From NCBI GenBank assembly GCA_024734555.1, contig JANPWX010019206.1, positions 268,139 through 332,138 on the forward strand: DNA of 64,000 nucleotides, given 5' to 3'. Source of the stretch: Trochalopteron elliotii (taxonomy: Eukaryota > Chordata > Aves > Passeriformes > Leiothrichidae). The notes below the pieces were generated by a model. It made no database searches, was not told the DNA's origin, and was given only the letters and a program-made list of their open reading frames with translations. Positions 13,301 through 26,037 of this stretch are shown one piece after another. A program made the position numbers and the translations under genes. How positions within the stretch are numbered: the stretch's first letter is position 1; each line of letters begins with the position of its first letter.

Positions 13301-14504
13301 ATGGATATTGATGATGACGTGAGGGGAGAATAGGAGACAATCAGTGGGACTGGGTTTTGCAGGGAGCTACTCAGGGAGAACCACTGCTGCCAGTATTGTC
13401 ACTGCAGTGCTCTGTAATGGATGGGTTTTATTCTCCAGCTCTGCTAACATTTGAATTAGAAATACATATTTACTGCTGCTTTCATTTTGCAAAGGATATG
13501 CAGGCTTAGACCAGAGCACGTTTGAGCCAGCCTGACTCTCAGTTTTTAGCAGATGACCTTTAATTAGTGGGAAGGTATTCTATCCATATCATATTTGTTC
13601 ACTTGTCTTACTGGGCATTAGATGGCTGCTGTGAACCATAAAGGATTTTTTTTTGTCCTAATCCCTGTGATGTGACATGATTAATGAGATGAAATTCCCA
13701 TTTGGAGTTTCCTACCAATCAATAGGCAGATGGGCAGTAATGGATGTCGAACGACAAGACAGCAGGAGTTGCTTAAGCTCTTGCTACTTTCATAGAGGAA
13801 AAATATTTGGAGACATAATTTAAAGGAACACATATTATCCATTGTTCACATTTCTCTCCTTCTTCAACACTTGTTTCTTTGTTTTTAATGTTCATAGGTA
13901 AAAATGCCATCTTATATATAAATAACATATTAAGCTAAAATAAGTATGTTGGAAAATCTTGTGGATGTGGCTCATGCCAGGTGGGTCTAACACTGCATTG
14001 GCATTGTAAAAACATTTGCAAAATGGTGGGTTTGATTTTTCTCCACATCCATGTTGATGAAAATAAACTTATACATCAGAGAAGCCAACAGAATTACAAA
14101 ACCTTAAAATGAAGTCTTGTGAATATAAAATTAGTCAATTTTTTAAATACTGCAATGAAAAATTAAATGCATTTTGCATATCTTACAAAATACATACTTT
14201 TTCACCAACTTCAACATTCCACTCCCTGACCACAGTCTTTTATACCTAGGAATTGATGTGTAAAATGATTTAAGTAATAATCTTCTATAGGTTATTCTCA
14301 GCTGTGAAAATTTTGAAGTTTACAAAATGGGTAAAAACCATGTCATTTTAAGTCTTTACCAATTAAGACTTCCCTGTCTTGCAAGTAGAATTTATTTATA
14401 ACTATGAGTAAGTATTAGAATAATTATATTATACAATTATACCTTTATATGTCCCAAGATTTTTTAAAAAAATTATCATAATGCATAATGCATAAAAGGA
14501 AATG
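4337..14504. other. About 10 kb of unique sequence, no gene supported
   Basis: No LTR pair, CR1 tail or recognisable exon was found. The longest frames (135 codons on the minus strand at 4457-4864 and 125 codons at 11184-11561) resemble no family and have no supporting neighbours. Low-complexity tracts are a short CA run near 4570, an ATT run at 11534-11549 and an A/C-rich tract at 12068-12120. An intron, a distant regulatory sequence or intergenic DNA would all look like this. Confidence 0.5.
12068..12120. repeat. A/C-rich low-complexity tract
   Basis: Runs of A are broken by CCC, CCACC and CAACAACAAC. No unit length is constant enough to call a microsatellite. Confidence 0.7.
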
Positions 14505-14510
14505 ATAAAC

Positions 14511-14823
14511 TGTTGCATCGCGTGGCAACAGTGTTCATCATGTCCAGGGAGGTACAGGTGCCGGCAGGGAAACAGATGAGACAAGTCTCTGTTGTTAAGC
14601 ACGAGGGTCCATTTTATTTCTCCCCCCCCCATCCCGAGCCGGGATGGGAGAAGAAAGTGAAGAGAGAAAAGGCCAAGAGGCGAGAGAGCGAGAAAGACCC
14701 ACAGGGGCGAGGTGGTAGGGTTTTATCAGGTAGTCTAGGGGAGGAGTCTAGGGTTTGGGTCAAGGGAGGAGATAAGGAGAGTAAGATCAGATTTCAGCTA
14801 CTTTGAAATGGGAGGGTTCCACA
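14511..14823 (-). repeat. 3' LTR of the compact element
   Basis: This 313-bp copy has an AATAAA (minus) at 14613-14618 and a TATA-like GATAAAA near 14720-14727. A C-run follows the polyadenylation signal on the plus strand. Just upstream on the minus strand is a short purine-rich AAACAGAGGAG that could be the polypurine tract. Confidence 0.85.
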
Positions 14824-15708
14824 ACTCCTCTGTTTATAAATTGGTTTAAAGGTGTGTTGAATAGCTCATAATAAGGTGATTTTTGGGAATATGACTTACT
14901 GGTTTACAAAAGGAAGGAGGGAGGTAGGTGAGGGGAAGGGCCAGCACGGGGCCGGAAAAGACAGACTGCACGGGAAAGAGGGGATCTCAAAAACTGCGTG
15001 TAAGCGCCATTTTTAGAAGGAGCACTCGGGTCGGCGTGGCCATCACCTTCCCGGGCAGGGAACAGAGGATATGGAAAGACAGGGGGGCGAAGGAGGACAC
15101 AGGACAGCGGGAGGATGGTAGCGCACCTGCGTCACTTCTGGACGGTTTCTGACCTTGTCTTGCCTTCAGGGAAAGTGGGATAGGGGTGGAGAGGGGCAGG
15201 GTGACAGAGAGACAGTAGCAACTCTGAGCCATCCTGGCAGTTTTCACTCCTAGCCGCGCTCTTAGGAACAAAGGGTAAAGAAAGATACAGGCAGCTTCAC
15301 AGCAACTGAAAAACGTGGGGGTTCACAGGAGGGTAGACCACTGATTTAGGGCACCGACACTCAGCATGCAAATCGTCCATAATCGTCCATAAGTAGCTTT
15401 ACCATCTATAAGTTGCAGCAACGTGTCAGGAGAGTTGGTAAGAGTCCTCAGCATGGTCTTTTTTGCAGGCAGAGTAGCTGCTTGTAGTTCTTAAAACTCC
15501 CTCCCATGAAGAATAAAGAGACTTGTGATGGTAGATGTTAGTTTCATCTCTCGGTCCCAGTAAGCTGGTCCTCTTACCGGATGTTTCCCTCCCCATAAGT
15601 ATTTACTTCAATGGAAGATGGGGGTCTCGCAAGGTGTAGCAATCTGCAGGTGACTTACAGGGTGCTGGTCATGCTGTACTCACTGGTTGCCCGCATTCAT
15701 CCACCATT
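14824..15708 (-). other. Interior of the compact element, no recognisable retroviral gene
   Basis: The interior starts on the minus strand with AA then TGGTGGATGAATGCGGGC, which has the TGG start and the place of a primer binding site, though I could not assign a tRNA. It includes a 10-bp tandem duplication (AATCGTCCAT twice) near 15369-15392. The longest minus-strand frame is 94 codons at 14987-15271 and is not like gag or pol. The interior near the 3' LTR is C/T-rich on the minus strand. Confidence 0.6.
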
Positions 15709-16032
15709 TGTTGCATTGCGTGGCAACAGTGTTCATCGTGTCCAGGGAGGTACAGGCACCGGCAGGGAAACAGACGAGACAAGTCTCTGTTGTTAAGCAC
15801 AAGGGTCCATTTTATTTCTCCCCACACCCCCCCCCCCCCCCACCCTGAGCCGGGGTGGGAGAAGAAAGTGAAGAGAGCCAAGGCCAAGAGGCGAGAGTGA
15901 GAGAGACCCACAGGGGCGAGGTGGTAGGGTTTTATCAGGTAGTCTAGGGGAGGAGTCTAGGGTTTGGGTCAAGGGAGGAGATAAGGAGAGTAAGATCCGA
16001 TTTCGGCTACTTTGAAATGGGAGGGTTCCACA
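15709..16032 (-). repeat. 5' LTR of the compact element
   Basis: This 324-bp copy has the same organisation as the 3' copy. The main length difference is a C-run of about 15 at roughly 15827-15841 on the plus strand. The outer end ACA is followed by the ATAAAC duplication. Confidence 0.85.
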
Positions 16033-16240
16033 ATAAACCAAAAGGCAAAATATGGCAGACTGGTGGATCTCTGCCAAACAGATTAAATCTGAGGAAATAA
16101 TGCAAATTTCCAAACAGAAGTAGCAACAGGTTTCCAGAGACTTCTTTCCTAGCCCTCATGTTGATGCCTATTTTCTTCTGGGCAATACTTTAATTATTTT
16201 AAACAGAAGTATTTATATTTAGTTGTTTTGTATGTTTAAA

Positions 16241-16934
16241 TGATTGATCTTATATATGGGTTTTCCCAATACCTCTGAGGGTCCAGCCCTTGCAGAGAAG
16301 TGGCTAAAATCAATTAGTGAGATGGCATGATCGAGTGTGTTTTGAAAAATCAAAAAGGTTTTAATAAAGAAAGAAAATAATACAAAAACAAAGGCAAAGC
16401 CAAACACAGTATAGAGACAAGTCTCCTACTTGCTACAACACTTCAAAAAGCCCTGAGTTTCTTTGTTTTCTCTCTTTAGTACTCAATAGTTTAGGTGGGC
16501 TATTTGGCTCTTGGTCCAATGAGAGCAGCAAGAGGCTTTGAGTTACACTCTCCGAGCCCAATCCATGCTTTCATGCTGGCACTGAGTCGGGAGGGTATGG
16601 AAAATTCTAGGTAAACTTCCTAAAATGTCTAGAGGTAAACTGAAACTCTCTCCTTATAAAGGAACACTGGCTGGGGGTGTGGAGTGCATGCCAACACTTA
16701 TATTTTCTTCTCATTACCTCGTTCTCCCTCCCTCTCACAAAGATGCTCACAGAGTGAAATTCATAACACACTCTTCCTAACGAACAAAATCCCACCGAGC
16801 ACCAAAGTGCTCACCAGGCAGAGTTCTGCAGTTCCCCTATGTGAGCCAATGTATAATCACACCACAAGTTAAAATAAAGTTAAAACAATATTTAGGTTGC
16901 CAAGAGAAACACTGGAAATGTAAGACATGCTACA
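16241..16934 (-). mobile_element. Probable solo ERV LTR
   Basis: On the minus strand it starts TGTAGCATGTC and ends GATCAATCA. TTTAAA lies on both sides (16235-16240 and 16935-16940). A TATA-like TTTATAAGG is near 16650 and TTTATTAAAACC near 16360, in the order expected for a minus-strand LTR. The AT-rich, palindromic TSD is weak evidence by itself, so the exact ends are tentative. The 694-bp length is within the LTR range. Confidence 0.55.
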
Positions 16935-17415
16935 TTTAAATTGTGTGTTCATCCACTGTAATTTGGCAGGGGGAGAAGTACACAGGATGAAGTATTTCTG
17001 ATTAGGAAATTAAAATCTCTTTGCAAGGCAGCCAAAGTAAATTTAGGCAAACTGTTTTTAATCAGTCTTCAGTAGCTTGCAAAATACCCTGTTTCAAACA
17101 ATTTTATTTGTGTAGTGTATATATTGATCTCATCTCCTTTTCCTTAGTAATGGCTACACACCAAATTCTGCAATTAATCAGCTCTGCAATGAAGTTAACA
17201 ATTATTAAAAAGAAAAAAACCTCTTTTTCCCATGGTTGTTTATTAGGGGATTCTTAAATTAGAGAAACCCAGCTATCATGGACCACTCACGAGTGCTTTT
17301 AGGAATGCTGTTCAAGCATTCCATTTATTCTTGGAATAATAAGGCAAGGCGATCCTTAGACTGGGTGGTGGAAGGCCACTGCTTGTTCCCATCTGCTGGA
17401 AAAGCTCCAAAAACA

Positions 17416-17510
17416 TGTGGATGTGGTAGTTGGGAACATGGCCAACAGTCAGACTCAATGATCTTTGGGGTCTTATCAAACTTACACATTAATATAACTC
17501 TGTGATTTTG
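17416..17510 (+). mobile_element. Old CR1 LINE 3'-end fragment
   Basis: The order TGTGGATGTGG, GGGAACATGG, AGTCAGACTCAATGATCTTTGGGGTC, a degraded 'CCAACCTA' block and a final CTCTGTGA matches the end of CR1. Similarity may extend left to about 17275. Its decay suggests an old copy. Confidence 0.65.
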
Positions 17511-19245
17511 AGACACTGCAAGTGCCCCTCGTCCTCAGACAGTTCTGCCCTTCCCTGGCTGGGAGCAGCTGGTGAACAGGAAAATGTGTGCACTGCCCTG
17601 GCTTTTTCTCAGATACATACCCTTGTGTTCCCTCCCTGAGTGGGACCCTTATTTATTTTGTTTTGTTTTAGGAGAAAGATCAAGAGTCCTACAAAAATTT
17701 GGCAAAAATCCCCTTTAACTGAGACCAATAATTGTCCCTGCTGTGGTGCCATGCCAGGGATTGTTGTCCTTATGGGGAAAACCAAGGGCACATCTGTAGC
17801 TACAGTGATTTAAAGGAAAATACATGGGACTAGTCTATGGCTGCTGGGTTCAAAACATGGCATCTCTTCATCTGTTCAGTGATGCTCCCAAAAGGCAGGC
17901 ATGGAACAGCCCTGCCCCTTTTGGACTGTGCCATTAGGGCAGACAGGTATGGACAGGATTAGGAACAGGACAGTGCACCCAGCAAAGGAGCTGGTGCTTT
18001 GTTAGGGAGTTAAAAGATTATTGGATTAGATGGCACACAAGCAGTGAATAAGGCACTGTAAGAGGTTTAGTTGTACAGAACTTTCCACCCAGCTGTAGAG
18101 TCCCTTGAAATCTCTTAGCCAAGAGCAGAATTTCCAGTGTCTTTTTTGAAGTCTTGCTTCACGCTCAGGATTTTCTTCATGAAAAGACAATAGTCATTAG
18201 TGTGTTAGTTTAGCAAAACAATTAAGCATACTAAAATGGTGTACTTACATATTTTATTTATTTATGGTAAGGCTCACTCATAGGCATGCCTACTTATTCT
18301 GATTTTTTCTTTTCCCCTTGGTTTCTGATGCAATGCATGGCTGCGAATGGTTTTGCACATTTCTCTTCTCTAGAATTTTGACCATGGGTGACTATGCAGC
18401 AAGTTATGTTGAGAAAGTGCACATTAAAAATGTCTTGCCACTTTATGAACACTAGGGATTTCCTTTCCTGCTCTAAAAACTACTTCATTCAACTAAATAC
18501 TGCAAACTTTATTTCACATTGATTTACTTAAAACACTGCAAGAACTGCAGAGCTGAAGAGTTGAATGTAGTAGGCAAGGAGGCTGTTTTGTTTCCCCAAG
18601 GAATGGCATATTCAATTATATATTGAGAGTCTGATTTCCTAAAAAGGTTAAATTCAGTAAATACTGGGATTTCAGTCATCTTTTTATTTGACCACAGTCT
18701 GAAGCTGGATGGATTCCCAGAGCCAACAAATGCTTCTACTGCATTGACCACCTGACCTCCTAAAATGCCCCATTAAAGACCAGTGCTTATTATTTATTCA
18801 GTGCTCATTCTTTGTGCAGCCTCCAGTTTTCACTGTGGTAAAGCAGACAAACCTTAGCACAGATAAACACTGGGTATTGATTTTGCTATTTATAGGGGGA
18901 ACTTGGGCTCAGTCCTTCCCCTGCTTCATGATCACTGCAACATTCAACAGAATATAAAGCATAATTTCCCCACTACTGATTACATAACAGGAAACGCTGA
19001 TATAATTCTCATCATAATTGCACTGCTCAGTGCTCACATGGGAGGACATCTTACAAATGCCTTTCAGAAATTCTGGTTTTGGTACTACACAGATTATTTC
19101 ACTTGAGTGAGGAGAAGAGTTTTAGGCATGTTCCAACACAATAAATTTTGACCATAATGGCTGAATGAACCAAATGGTTTGGAAAGACAAGTTCTTAATT
19201 ATCCTATCAATAATTCTACATATAAAGATACATCTCTGAAACAAA
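17511..19245. other. No gene seen; unique sequence
   Basis: There is no repeat boundary and no supported exon. AT content is high, and the frames present are short and unrelated. Confidence 0.5.
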
Positions 19246-19955
19246 TGGGCAAGAAGACTTGCTCCTTTTTAATGCCTTTATTAAGATCAGCTCTTGGTGG
19301 GGGGGCTCGAGGGGCTGTGCACACCACCACTGCTCCTGATGGACAACACAGGGGAGGAGACATTCAGCTCTTCCACACGACAGAGCTGGGGCTTCTTTCT
19401 CGCAGGAGTCCCTGGAAGACCACTGGCTCGTTGGAAAGTCTAGAGGAGTCCTGTGTATGGGATACTTTTGAAGTTATGGTGACAAGATGGAACCCAGGTC
19501 TGATTGGTGTCAGGTTCTCCATGGTTCTGCTGACTTAGAGTGGTTGTTTTTAGTTTTTGGTTTTGTGTTGGCTCGTTGTTTTTTAGGGGTTTTATATCCG
19601 AATCTTGTTCCATGAGCACTTGAGGTTTTTTCATTTGCATATCGGGTGGTGCCATCGGTTGCCTGGTGGTTGCTATGCAGGGAGCGGCAGGAGTAGGGGC
19701 AGTTTGAAGAAAGGATACAGTTACAAAGAAAGAGGTCTCAGGTAATTAACATTTGACAGACAAAACATTTAGGGAAGGTATTTCCAATTACAATAACAAT
19801 CGGTCTGGGCTAAACGGCGCCCGAAGGAGAAAAGCCTCACCACAGGCAAAGCAAACAGTATCCAACTGAACTCAGAAATCGGCATTTTGTTTCTTACAAT
19901 CTCCACGTGGAACACGGATTTGTTGAGAATGAGGGTCCATTCATACATTTCTACA
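19246..19955 (-). mobile_element. Probable LTR-like retroelement, boundaries uncertain
   Basis: The left end (TGGGCAAGAAGAC, then TAATGCCTTTATTAAGATCAG) closely matches the left end of the element at 26038. On the minus strand this gives an AATAAAGGCATT polyadenylation block followed by a very short U5. The right end could be 19955, where the minus strand begins TGTTGTAG, or about 19759, where a weak ACAAA repeat matches the left flank. No clean TSD was found. Confidence 0.45.
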
Positions 19956-22900
19956 ACACTTATTTAAAATATAAAGCTGAAAATCCTGAGTTTGAATATT
20001 AATGACAATGACTCAGGTTAAGATGAATATTTATTGCAAACTTCTTCTGAGAAATGGGAACAGTCTAAGCCACGTCATCTAGATGAACTTTTTTTCCCCA
20101 CAACATGGCAGAAAAATACTACATATTTTAAGGTACTTCAGTAAGCAATAGGAATATTTTTTGCTATGCAAATATATTTGGAGGGAGAAAGATACTTGTG
20201 TTCAAAAGGGAATGTTGCTTGAGAGAAACTTGTATTTATCAAGTTCTACTGTTATAGAGGGAAAATGGAGGTAGTTATAAAGGGAAAAATAGACTATTGC
20301 TCTTAACTCCTGTACCATTAACAGTTGTGCTGTGTGGGAGAAAGAATAAATAAGGTTTTGTTTTAAAGAAGGTACTTATGACCTGGAAATTACAGCTCCT
20401 GCCTCGGGCTCCTGAAGAAAAAAGCTTTTAAGTGCCAAGCTCAGCTGAGGTGGTTGTTTTAAGGAGTGGGTGAGTGGGAGGTGTTTCACAGGCAGAAACA
20501 GGCTCGCTCTGCCCCTGCTTGGCTGGGTGGCTGAAAACCAGCTGCACATTTTTAGTACAATGCTGAACTAACTTAACAGAGATTTTAAAAGCCAGGCTAT
20601 GCCACATGAGCTTGGGCATAAGATCACCCTGAGCTTTGGCATGGATTGGCCTTGCTCCCCTTGCTCTGCTTCCCTTGGGGTAAGGGCAGAGCAAGAATTT
20701 CCACCGACAAAATCCCAGATCCATGTGCTGATATCCCAAGTGTGCCACCAGCTCCTGCAGGGACATGCAGGAAGCCTCTGTGCCCCACAAAGGTTGTGCT
20801 CACCCTGGCACTTCCAATAAAAAAACCCACAAAATATCAGTGATTAATATATCAGGTATTGAACAGATGAGCAAAGCAATTAATGGGGCAATTCCTTTGT
20901 ATCAGAAAACGTCGAGTCTCTGTTCTGCTAAAAAGAAAGACATTTAAGATTTGCTTGCATTAATCTCTTCTTAAATATAGAGCAGTTTGCTTTAGATCTC
21001 TGGTATTTCCCTTTCAAGTAGAGGCCTGACTGGAAGCCACAGCAAACCTATCCCATTTAACTTCACCGCTGAAGATCTGAAGAACCAATAAGTCTCCCAG
21101 CCAAAATCCCCGTTCATTCTTTTAAAATGCAAGTTAATACAACACGCTTTATATTCCATCAAATAAAACCTCTCCACTGAAAAATTAGAAAAGAACTGAT
21201 TGGCCCACTTAAGACTGCCCATGACTTGGGAAACAGGAATGTCTATAATGTATCGAAACCAGGCAACTGCAAAAGTTGAAATTGTGAACATCCAGCCCAT
21301 TTCCCACCAGGCTTGCACATGCAGAGTTGCTGAACCTCATTACAATGTAGCATAAATGGAGGGCTAAATAACATAAGGAACCAATCCAAAAGAAAATCCC
21401 ATCAACATACATGAAAATGAAGTTGATGAGTTTGAAATTCAGCCAACTACAAATTAATTCAACATAGATTACATATACAGGGAGAGAGAGGCTCCAGCAG
21501 AGTAACTGGCATTGTATGGGGATCTATGCCAGAGAGATTCCCCTTTCCCCTGCATCCCCTCCTAGTCAGGAAGATGAATTATATTTGTGCACCATATGCT
21601 CCAGCACCAAACAAAGCAGTGGTCAACCTCTTTGCCTTGATAGCTGTAATTTCTTTATAAAGTAATTTGTGCTATGTCTGTTTCTCCCCCTTTCTAGACA
21701 AGTGGTTCTGGGCCAAACACAGTCATATTGTGGCTTGTAAAAGACTGAGGTGTCTAATTATTGCACCCCTGCACTGTCACTTCCAGCTGCTGGTGGCATC
21801 CACACTGGTGCCATGGCAGAGCACGTGATGCTGTGGGAATCCCTCTGAGGCAGAAAAGCAGGAGAGAAAGGTGCCTGAACTGTGTTCAGGATAAGAACAA
21901 CCTGAGAAAAGCTCTGTGCTGGTGTGTCGCTGTGCTCCAGGATCCAAGCTGGATTTACTGCAGGCTTTGCTCTGTGCCATGGAGCAAACAGCGGAGGTGA
22001 GAACAGGTCAGAGCTGGCTCCAGGCGCGGCTGCAAGCTCCGGTCATGCCAAGGTACGCCTTGGCAAGGACACACTTCCCACATCAGAGCTGCTGGTGTGA
22101 GCAATTCCTGTACAAAATTCACACCCTAGTCACTGACAGCCTCATTACACCAAAGCTTTTCAGAAATATCATTTTATCCACTAAATTTAAAACTATGAGC
22201 AGACCACTCAGTCCCACTGGTGCAGTGCAAGCAACTGAACCATATTATTTGAAGAAAATAACTTTGGAAATCCTGTTTCTACTCAAGCTGCTGGTGTGTG
22301 GCTGAGCAGTGGATTTGTGTGTCCTCACGCTGGAGGAAGAACCATTTTTCTTCTCTTTATTGCTCTGGTCTCTAGATCTCAAATTATCTGAAATACTGTT
22401 TTAGTTAAGTTCATATTGCTCTGCCCTTCAGGTCATAGCAGATGCCAGGGCCAGAATATTCTCTAAAACACTGGCAGGTGTTTGTTTGAGTGGACTTTTA
22501 TAGGTCTGAAGCCTCATTAGTTGTTTTCATGACCTGAATGCTAATTTAGTAGTGTGCTTCTTAGGCTCTGGATCTGAACACTCAGAAAATTCCAATTAAT
22601 TTCAGTCTATAGGTACTAGTTATCCTTACTTAAAACCACATGAATTAGTTTAATAAATACCTTTTATGACAATAAAAATTCTGTGTAAGTATAGCAGATG
22701 ATTAACAATCCCTGTAATAAAGTATTTTATGTCAAGATGTCCCACCTACAGCAAAAAATAAATTGTTGGGTCAAGTGGCAAGTGAAAGATATTCAGGATT
22801 GGTAACACCTCATTAAAAACCATTTCAACTGCCCTAAGGCAAGATGTTAATACACAGTAATTGTCTGCCCAGAGCGAATCTTTTTGCAGTTACATGAATA

Positions 22901-23569
22901 ATGCAAAGTAACTAAATATGCTTGTTTATGTATTTAACAGATTCACTATAACTTCAAAGCTAAAGACTCATTTTTTTTAGTGTTTTATGCTACAATCACA
23001 AGTTCACAAATAGGAGAAAGAAGGATAAAAACACTCTTCTACAACTTCAAACTTCACTTGCAGAAAACAAAGTATGAAAATAATTTAATTAGGGTATCTG
23101 TGAATCCCAAGGAATTAGTGCTGCTGCTATATCTGCACTCATCTTGTTGCTCCAATAAATATATAAACAAATAATAGGACACCAGTAATTGTAATTTAAA
23201 GTGTAAGTGATTGCTGCACAGAAAATTACAGAATGTTTTCCAACTCCCTTTGTGAAATTGTGTGTGTTTTTAGCATTTTAGCAAAGAATATCTGTAAGTA
23301 GTGGGACAAAAGTTCTGGTAAATCTCAAGTACCCTCACAAACAGAAGATGATCTCCATCTTCAATCTGCCTGTAGAAAAGGAATTTGAGATTTATGTGTC
23401 TCAAAATAATATTTTGATCTTATGTTTCAGACTTTGAATGTCTGGAAAAAAGGAGTTAGCTTTTCTGCTGGATTACTCTTTTATAAACTACTACCCAAAT
23501 TTTTGAAAAGGCTGGAATTCTTAACACTAATCCCTAAATTCAGTCCGTCATAAGATATTCTATGAAAGT
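19956..23569. other. No gene seen; unique sequence
   Basis: Mixed AT-rich and moderately GC-rich stretches (20440-20830 and 21760-22130) carry several overlapping short frames, the longest 129 codons at 21916-22305. None has a recognisable domain. I see no LTR ends or CR1 tail. Confidence 0.5.
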
Positions 23570-23574
23570 AGATG

Positions 23575-24068
23575 TGAAACTCCCTGGAGTCTGAGCCCAG
23601 ACAATCAGACCCCTTTGAGTTTCCTCAGGACTCAGCCTGATGGCGACTTAATGGAGAGAGACAGCTTCGACCCTGTTGTCCAAAAAGTAAATTTAATAAT
23701 ACAAAAATAACAAACAATAAGGTGTCCACTGTATTGGAGCGAACCAGACCAAGGCAGTAACAAGGGGCAAAAGGCAAAAGGCCAAAGAGCCTTGGGCCAG
23801 GGTCAGACAGGGGTATTTATACATCCTGGTGTGGGAGGGGAGTTAAGGTGGGGTCTGAGGGAAGGGTTTAATGGGTGACAACGATTAAGAATATTAAAAT
23901 TCTTGCACCAAAAATCAACCTATGATAACACAGAGAACCAAGAACTTTCTGGTAACAATTTGCATAGAGAGCATGCGAATAAGCCTTTTGCTTATGGCAC
24001 TGAGAACGGGGTTTCCCAAGGCATTTTTCCAGGGTTTTCTTCTTCCCTGGGGAAACTGCCCTCTACAG
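23575..24068 (-). mobile_element. Solo ERV LTR, 5-bp direct repeat AGATG
   Basis: AGATG flanks the unit (23570-23574 and 24069-24073). On the minus strand a TATA box GTATAAATACCC lies near 23812-23823 and ATTAAATTTAC near 23690, so promoter and polyadenylation region are in the right order. The left terminus is TGAAACTCCC. The right terminus reads CTCTACAG, one base past a CA, so the boundary may be off by a base. Confidence 0.72.
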
Positions 24069-24121
24069 AGATGTCTTGATATGCACTGAGTGTTGAAACA
24101 AGTAGTTTACAGCTTGGGCAG

Positions 24122-24635
24122 TGTGGTGGTGGGTTTTGTTAAGCTGTTTTGGAGTTATGTTATCCAGTGGTTCATCCCTGTTTCCCCTCCCTGATAAATC
24201 AGGTACCACCCAAAGGCATCTCCTCCCCGATCCCTTTGTCCATCTCTTCTGACCCTGCCTTTGCTCTGGAAGCTTTGGTCAGCTGTCCATCTTCCCCCTG
24301 ACCCTGCCCTATGTTATAGAAAAATACCTGTCAGTCCAGCCTGGGGCAAATCACCTTCCTGCCCCACGCCCTCTACCCCCCGGTTTAAAAGTGGGTGAGC
24401 GGGCTTTGTTCGATTTCTTTTCCGTCCCTCCATCTTGGGGAATAAAGATCTCTGAGAAACCATACGGAAAAGAGCCTTCTCTGATCCTTGCTCTGAAACC
24501 TAGACACTGCAACATCTGTTGTCATATAAGAACAGCCTTGTTCTGCACCGTTACCCAAGTCTGCAGGCAGATTGGGGAACGGCCCCTGGCACTGCCGGGA
24601 ATCAGAGCTAGCTGGGGATCTACTGGCCAGTGTCA
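24122..24635 (+). mobile_element. Solo ERV LTR with 6-bp TSD (ERVK-like)
   Basis: GGGCAG lies on both sides (24116-24121 and 24636-24641). The LTR starts TGTGGTGGTGGG and ends CCAGTGTCA. It has TTTAAAAG as TATA element near 24383 and GGAATAAAGATC as polyadenylation signal near 24439. The 514-bp length and 6-bp duplication fit ERVK-type insertion. It sits only 53 bp from the oppositely oriented LTR on its left. Confidence 0.88.
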
Positions 24636-24641
24636 GGGCAG

Positions 24642-26037
24642 AGAAAAATTGTATCTCTTATCTAAAATCATTTTTACAAAATCTTTTTCTCTGCAACTAC
24701 TTGATCATTGGTATATCATTTGTGTATTCTAATGTTGCTGTAAGATGTAAACAAGATTTAATCGAGTGTTCCAGAATATTAATGTCCCATATGAAGATTT
24801 CATTTATTATTAATGCTTAGAAAGTAGCCAGTTTTACTGGGTTTTGTGTGTTTGCTCTGCTACAAATAGCTCGAAGATATGATCTGGTTTGCAATCTAGA
24901 ATAAATGTTCTGTTTCAGTTGAGCAAGAATGTGGTACCACTAGTTTTCCCATTAGCTGGAGACAGAGTGGGTGACAAACAACAGCTCATTCCCCACTCTT
25001 CAGAATTAAATAAAATTTCCTGCTAATTTCTGGACGTCTATCCTGAAAGACTTGTATTACTCAGCACACAAATATAATTTATGTAACTGAAAATTGTGTG
25101 AGTACAGAACTTTTTATGCTCAGGGGAGAGAATTTCCTTTGGTGACTCTGTAACCCAGTGACTTGTACAGGTCCTGTAACAATCAACCTCCCAGGACAGG
25201 AATCCATGGTAGGGAATTCAAATCCCTGTCATGTTAGCAAACAAGCTGTTCTTTAATTAGACATCTTGAGCTATATTTTTCACTGTCTATATTCTGAACT
25301 TATGATCTAATCAAATCAGGACAGAAAAAATAATAGGAGGAGGAACCATGAACTTAGAGCAGTGAGACTGGTCAGAAACCAGGGAAAACCAACTGGGTTT
25401 GCACAGATTTTTCAAAATGTAGAAATCAGTGCCAGGAATTGGTATCAGGTATGTTCTGGGCAGTCTGAAGCCCCCTGAAGAAATGAACTGTGCTCTCCCT
25501 CCCACTGATGTGTTTCAGCCTTGATTTCAAAGGTCTCTTTTTCATGATAGTTCATGCCTACCCTACACTTGGCCCTCCCTGCTGAGAATACTGACAAGAA
25601 TGTCTCATCTCCATGTGATATTTAATCTCCATTGCAAACCCCTGAGGGGCAGAGATCACATCCACTTGTCTGTAAAACCTAATGTGCACATATGGCAAAG
25701 AACAAATAATAAAAAGGATCACAGACAATATGTGAGGCTAAGTTTTGTTTACCTTTCTGACATGAGAGTGTATTTACACCACAATTACTTTTCATAATCC
25801 TTAAGCCCCATAAAGCCTGTGCAGCTCTAACCAGGGTGAGGTGACATCATTCAGTACAGGAACACAAAGTTTTATCATCAGCTTTTCTCAGGCAAAGGTG
25901 TTCTGTTAACAACATTTGAGGTTGAAAGGCTAGTTGGGAAGACTGAATCCTTTGTTTTGTCCTAATGTAGATCTGATGTGGCAGCTGCTCCCTGATTTAA
26001 GATGAACTGGATAATCTCCAGTAATGGTGAGAAAAAT
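24642..26037. other. No gene seen; unique sequence
   Basis: This is AT-rich sequence with only short unrelated frames. Confidence 0.5.

Larger units (their letters stand above)
14511..16032 (-). mobile_element. Compact two-LTR retroelement, 6-bp TSD (ERVK-like, non-autonomous)
   Basis: Two direct LTR copies (14511-14823 and 15709-16032) flank 885 bp, and the whole is bordered by ATAAAC on both sides (14505-14510 and 16033-16038). A 6-bp TSD is typical of ERVK-type integration. On the minus strand each LTR runs TGTGGAACCC...GCAACA with GATAAAA and AATAAA in the expected order. No gag, pol or env frame is recognisable in the interior. Either an internal deletion or a small non-autonomous element would explain the size. 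The two LTRs differ at roughly twenty positions, so the insertion is not recent. Confidence 0.88.

Noticed and set aside
19815..19825. CGGCGCCCGAA, resembling a tRNA-Lys primer binding site on the plus strand
   Set aside because: No plus-strand LTR ends just before it, the TGG start is lacking, and the surrounding element is read on the minus strand.
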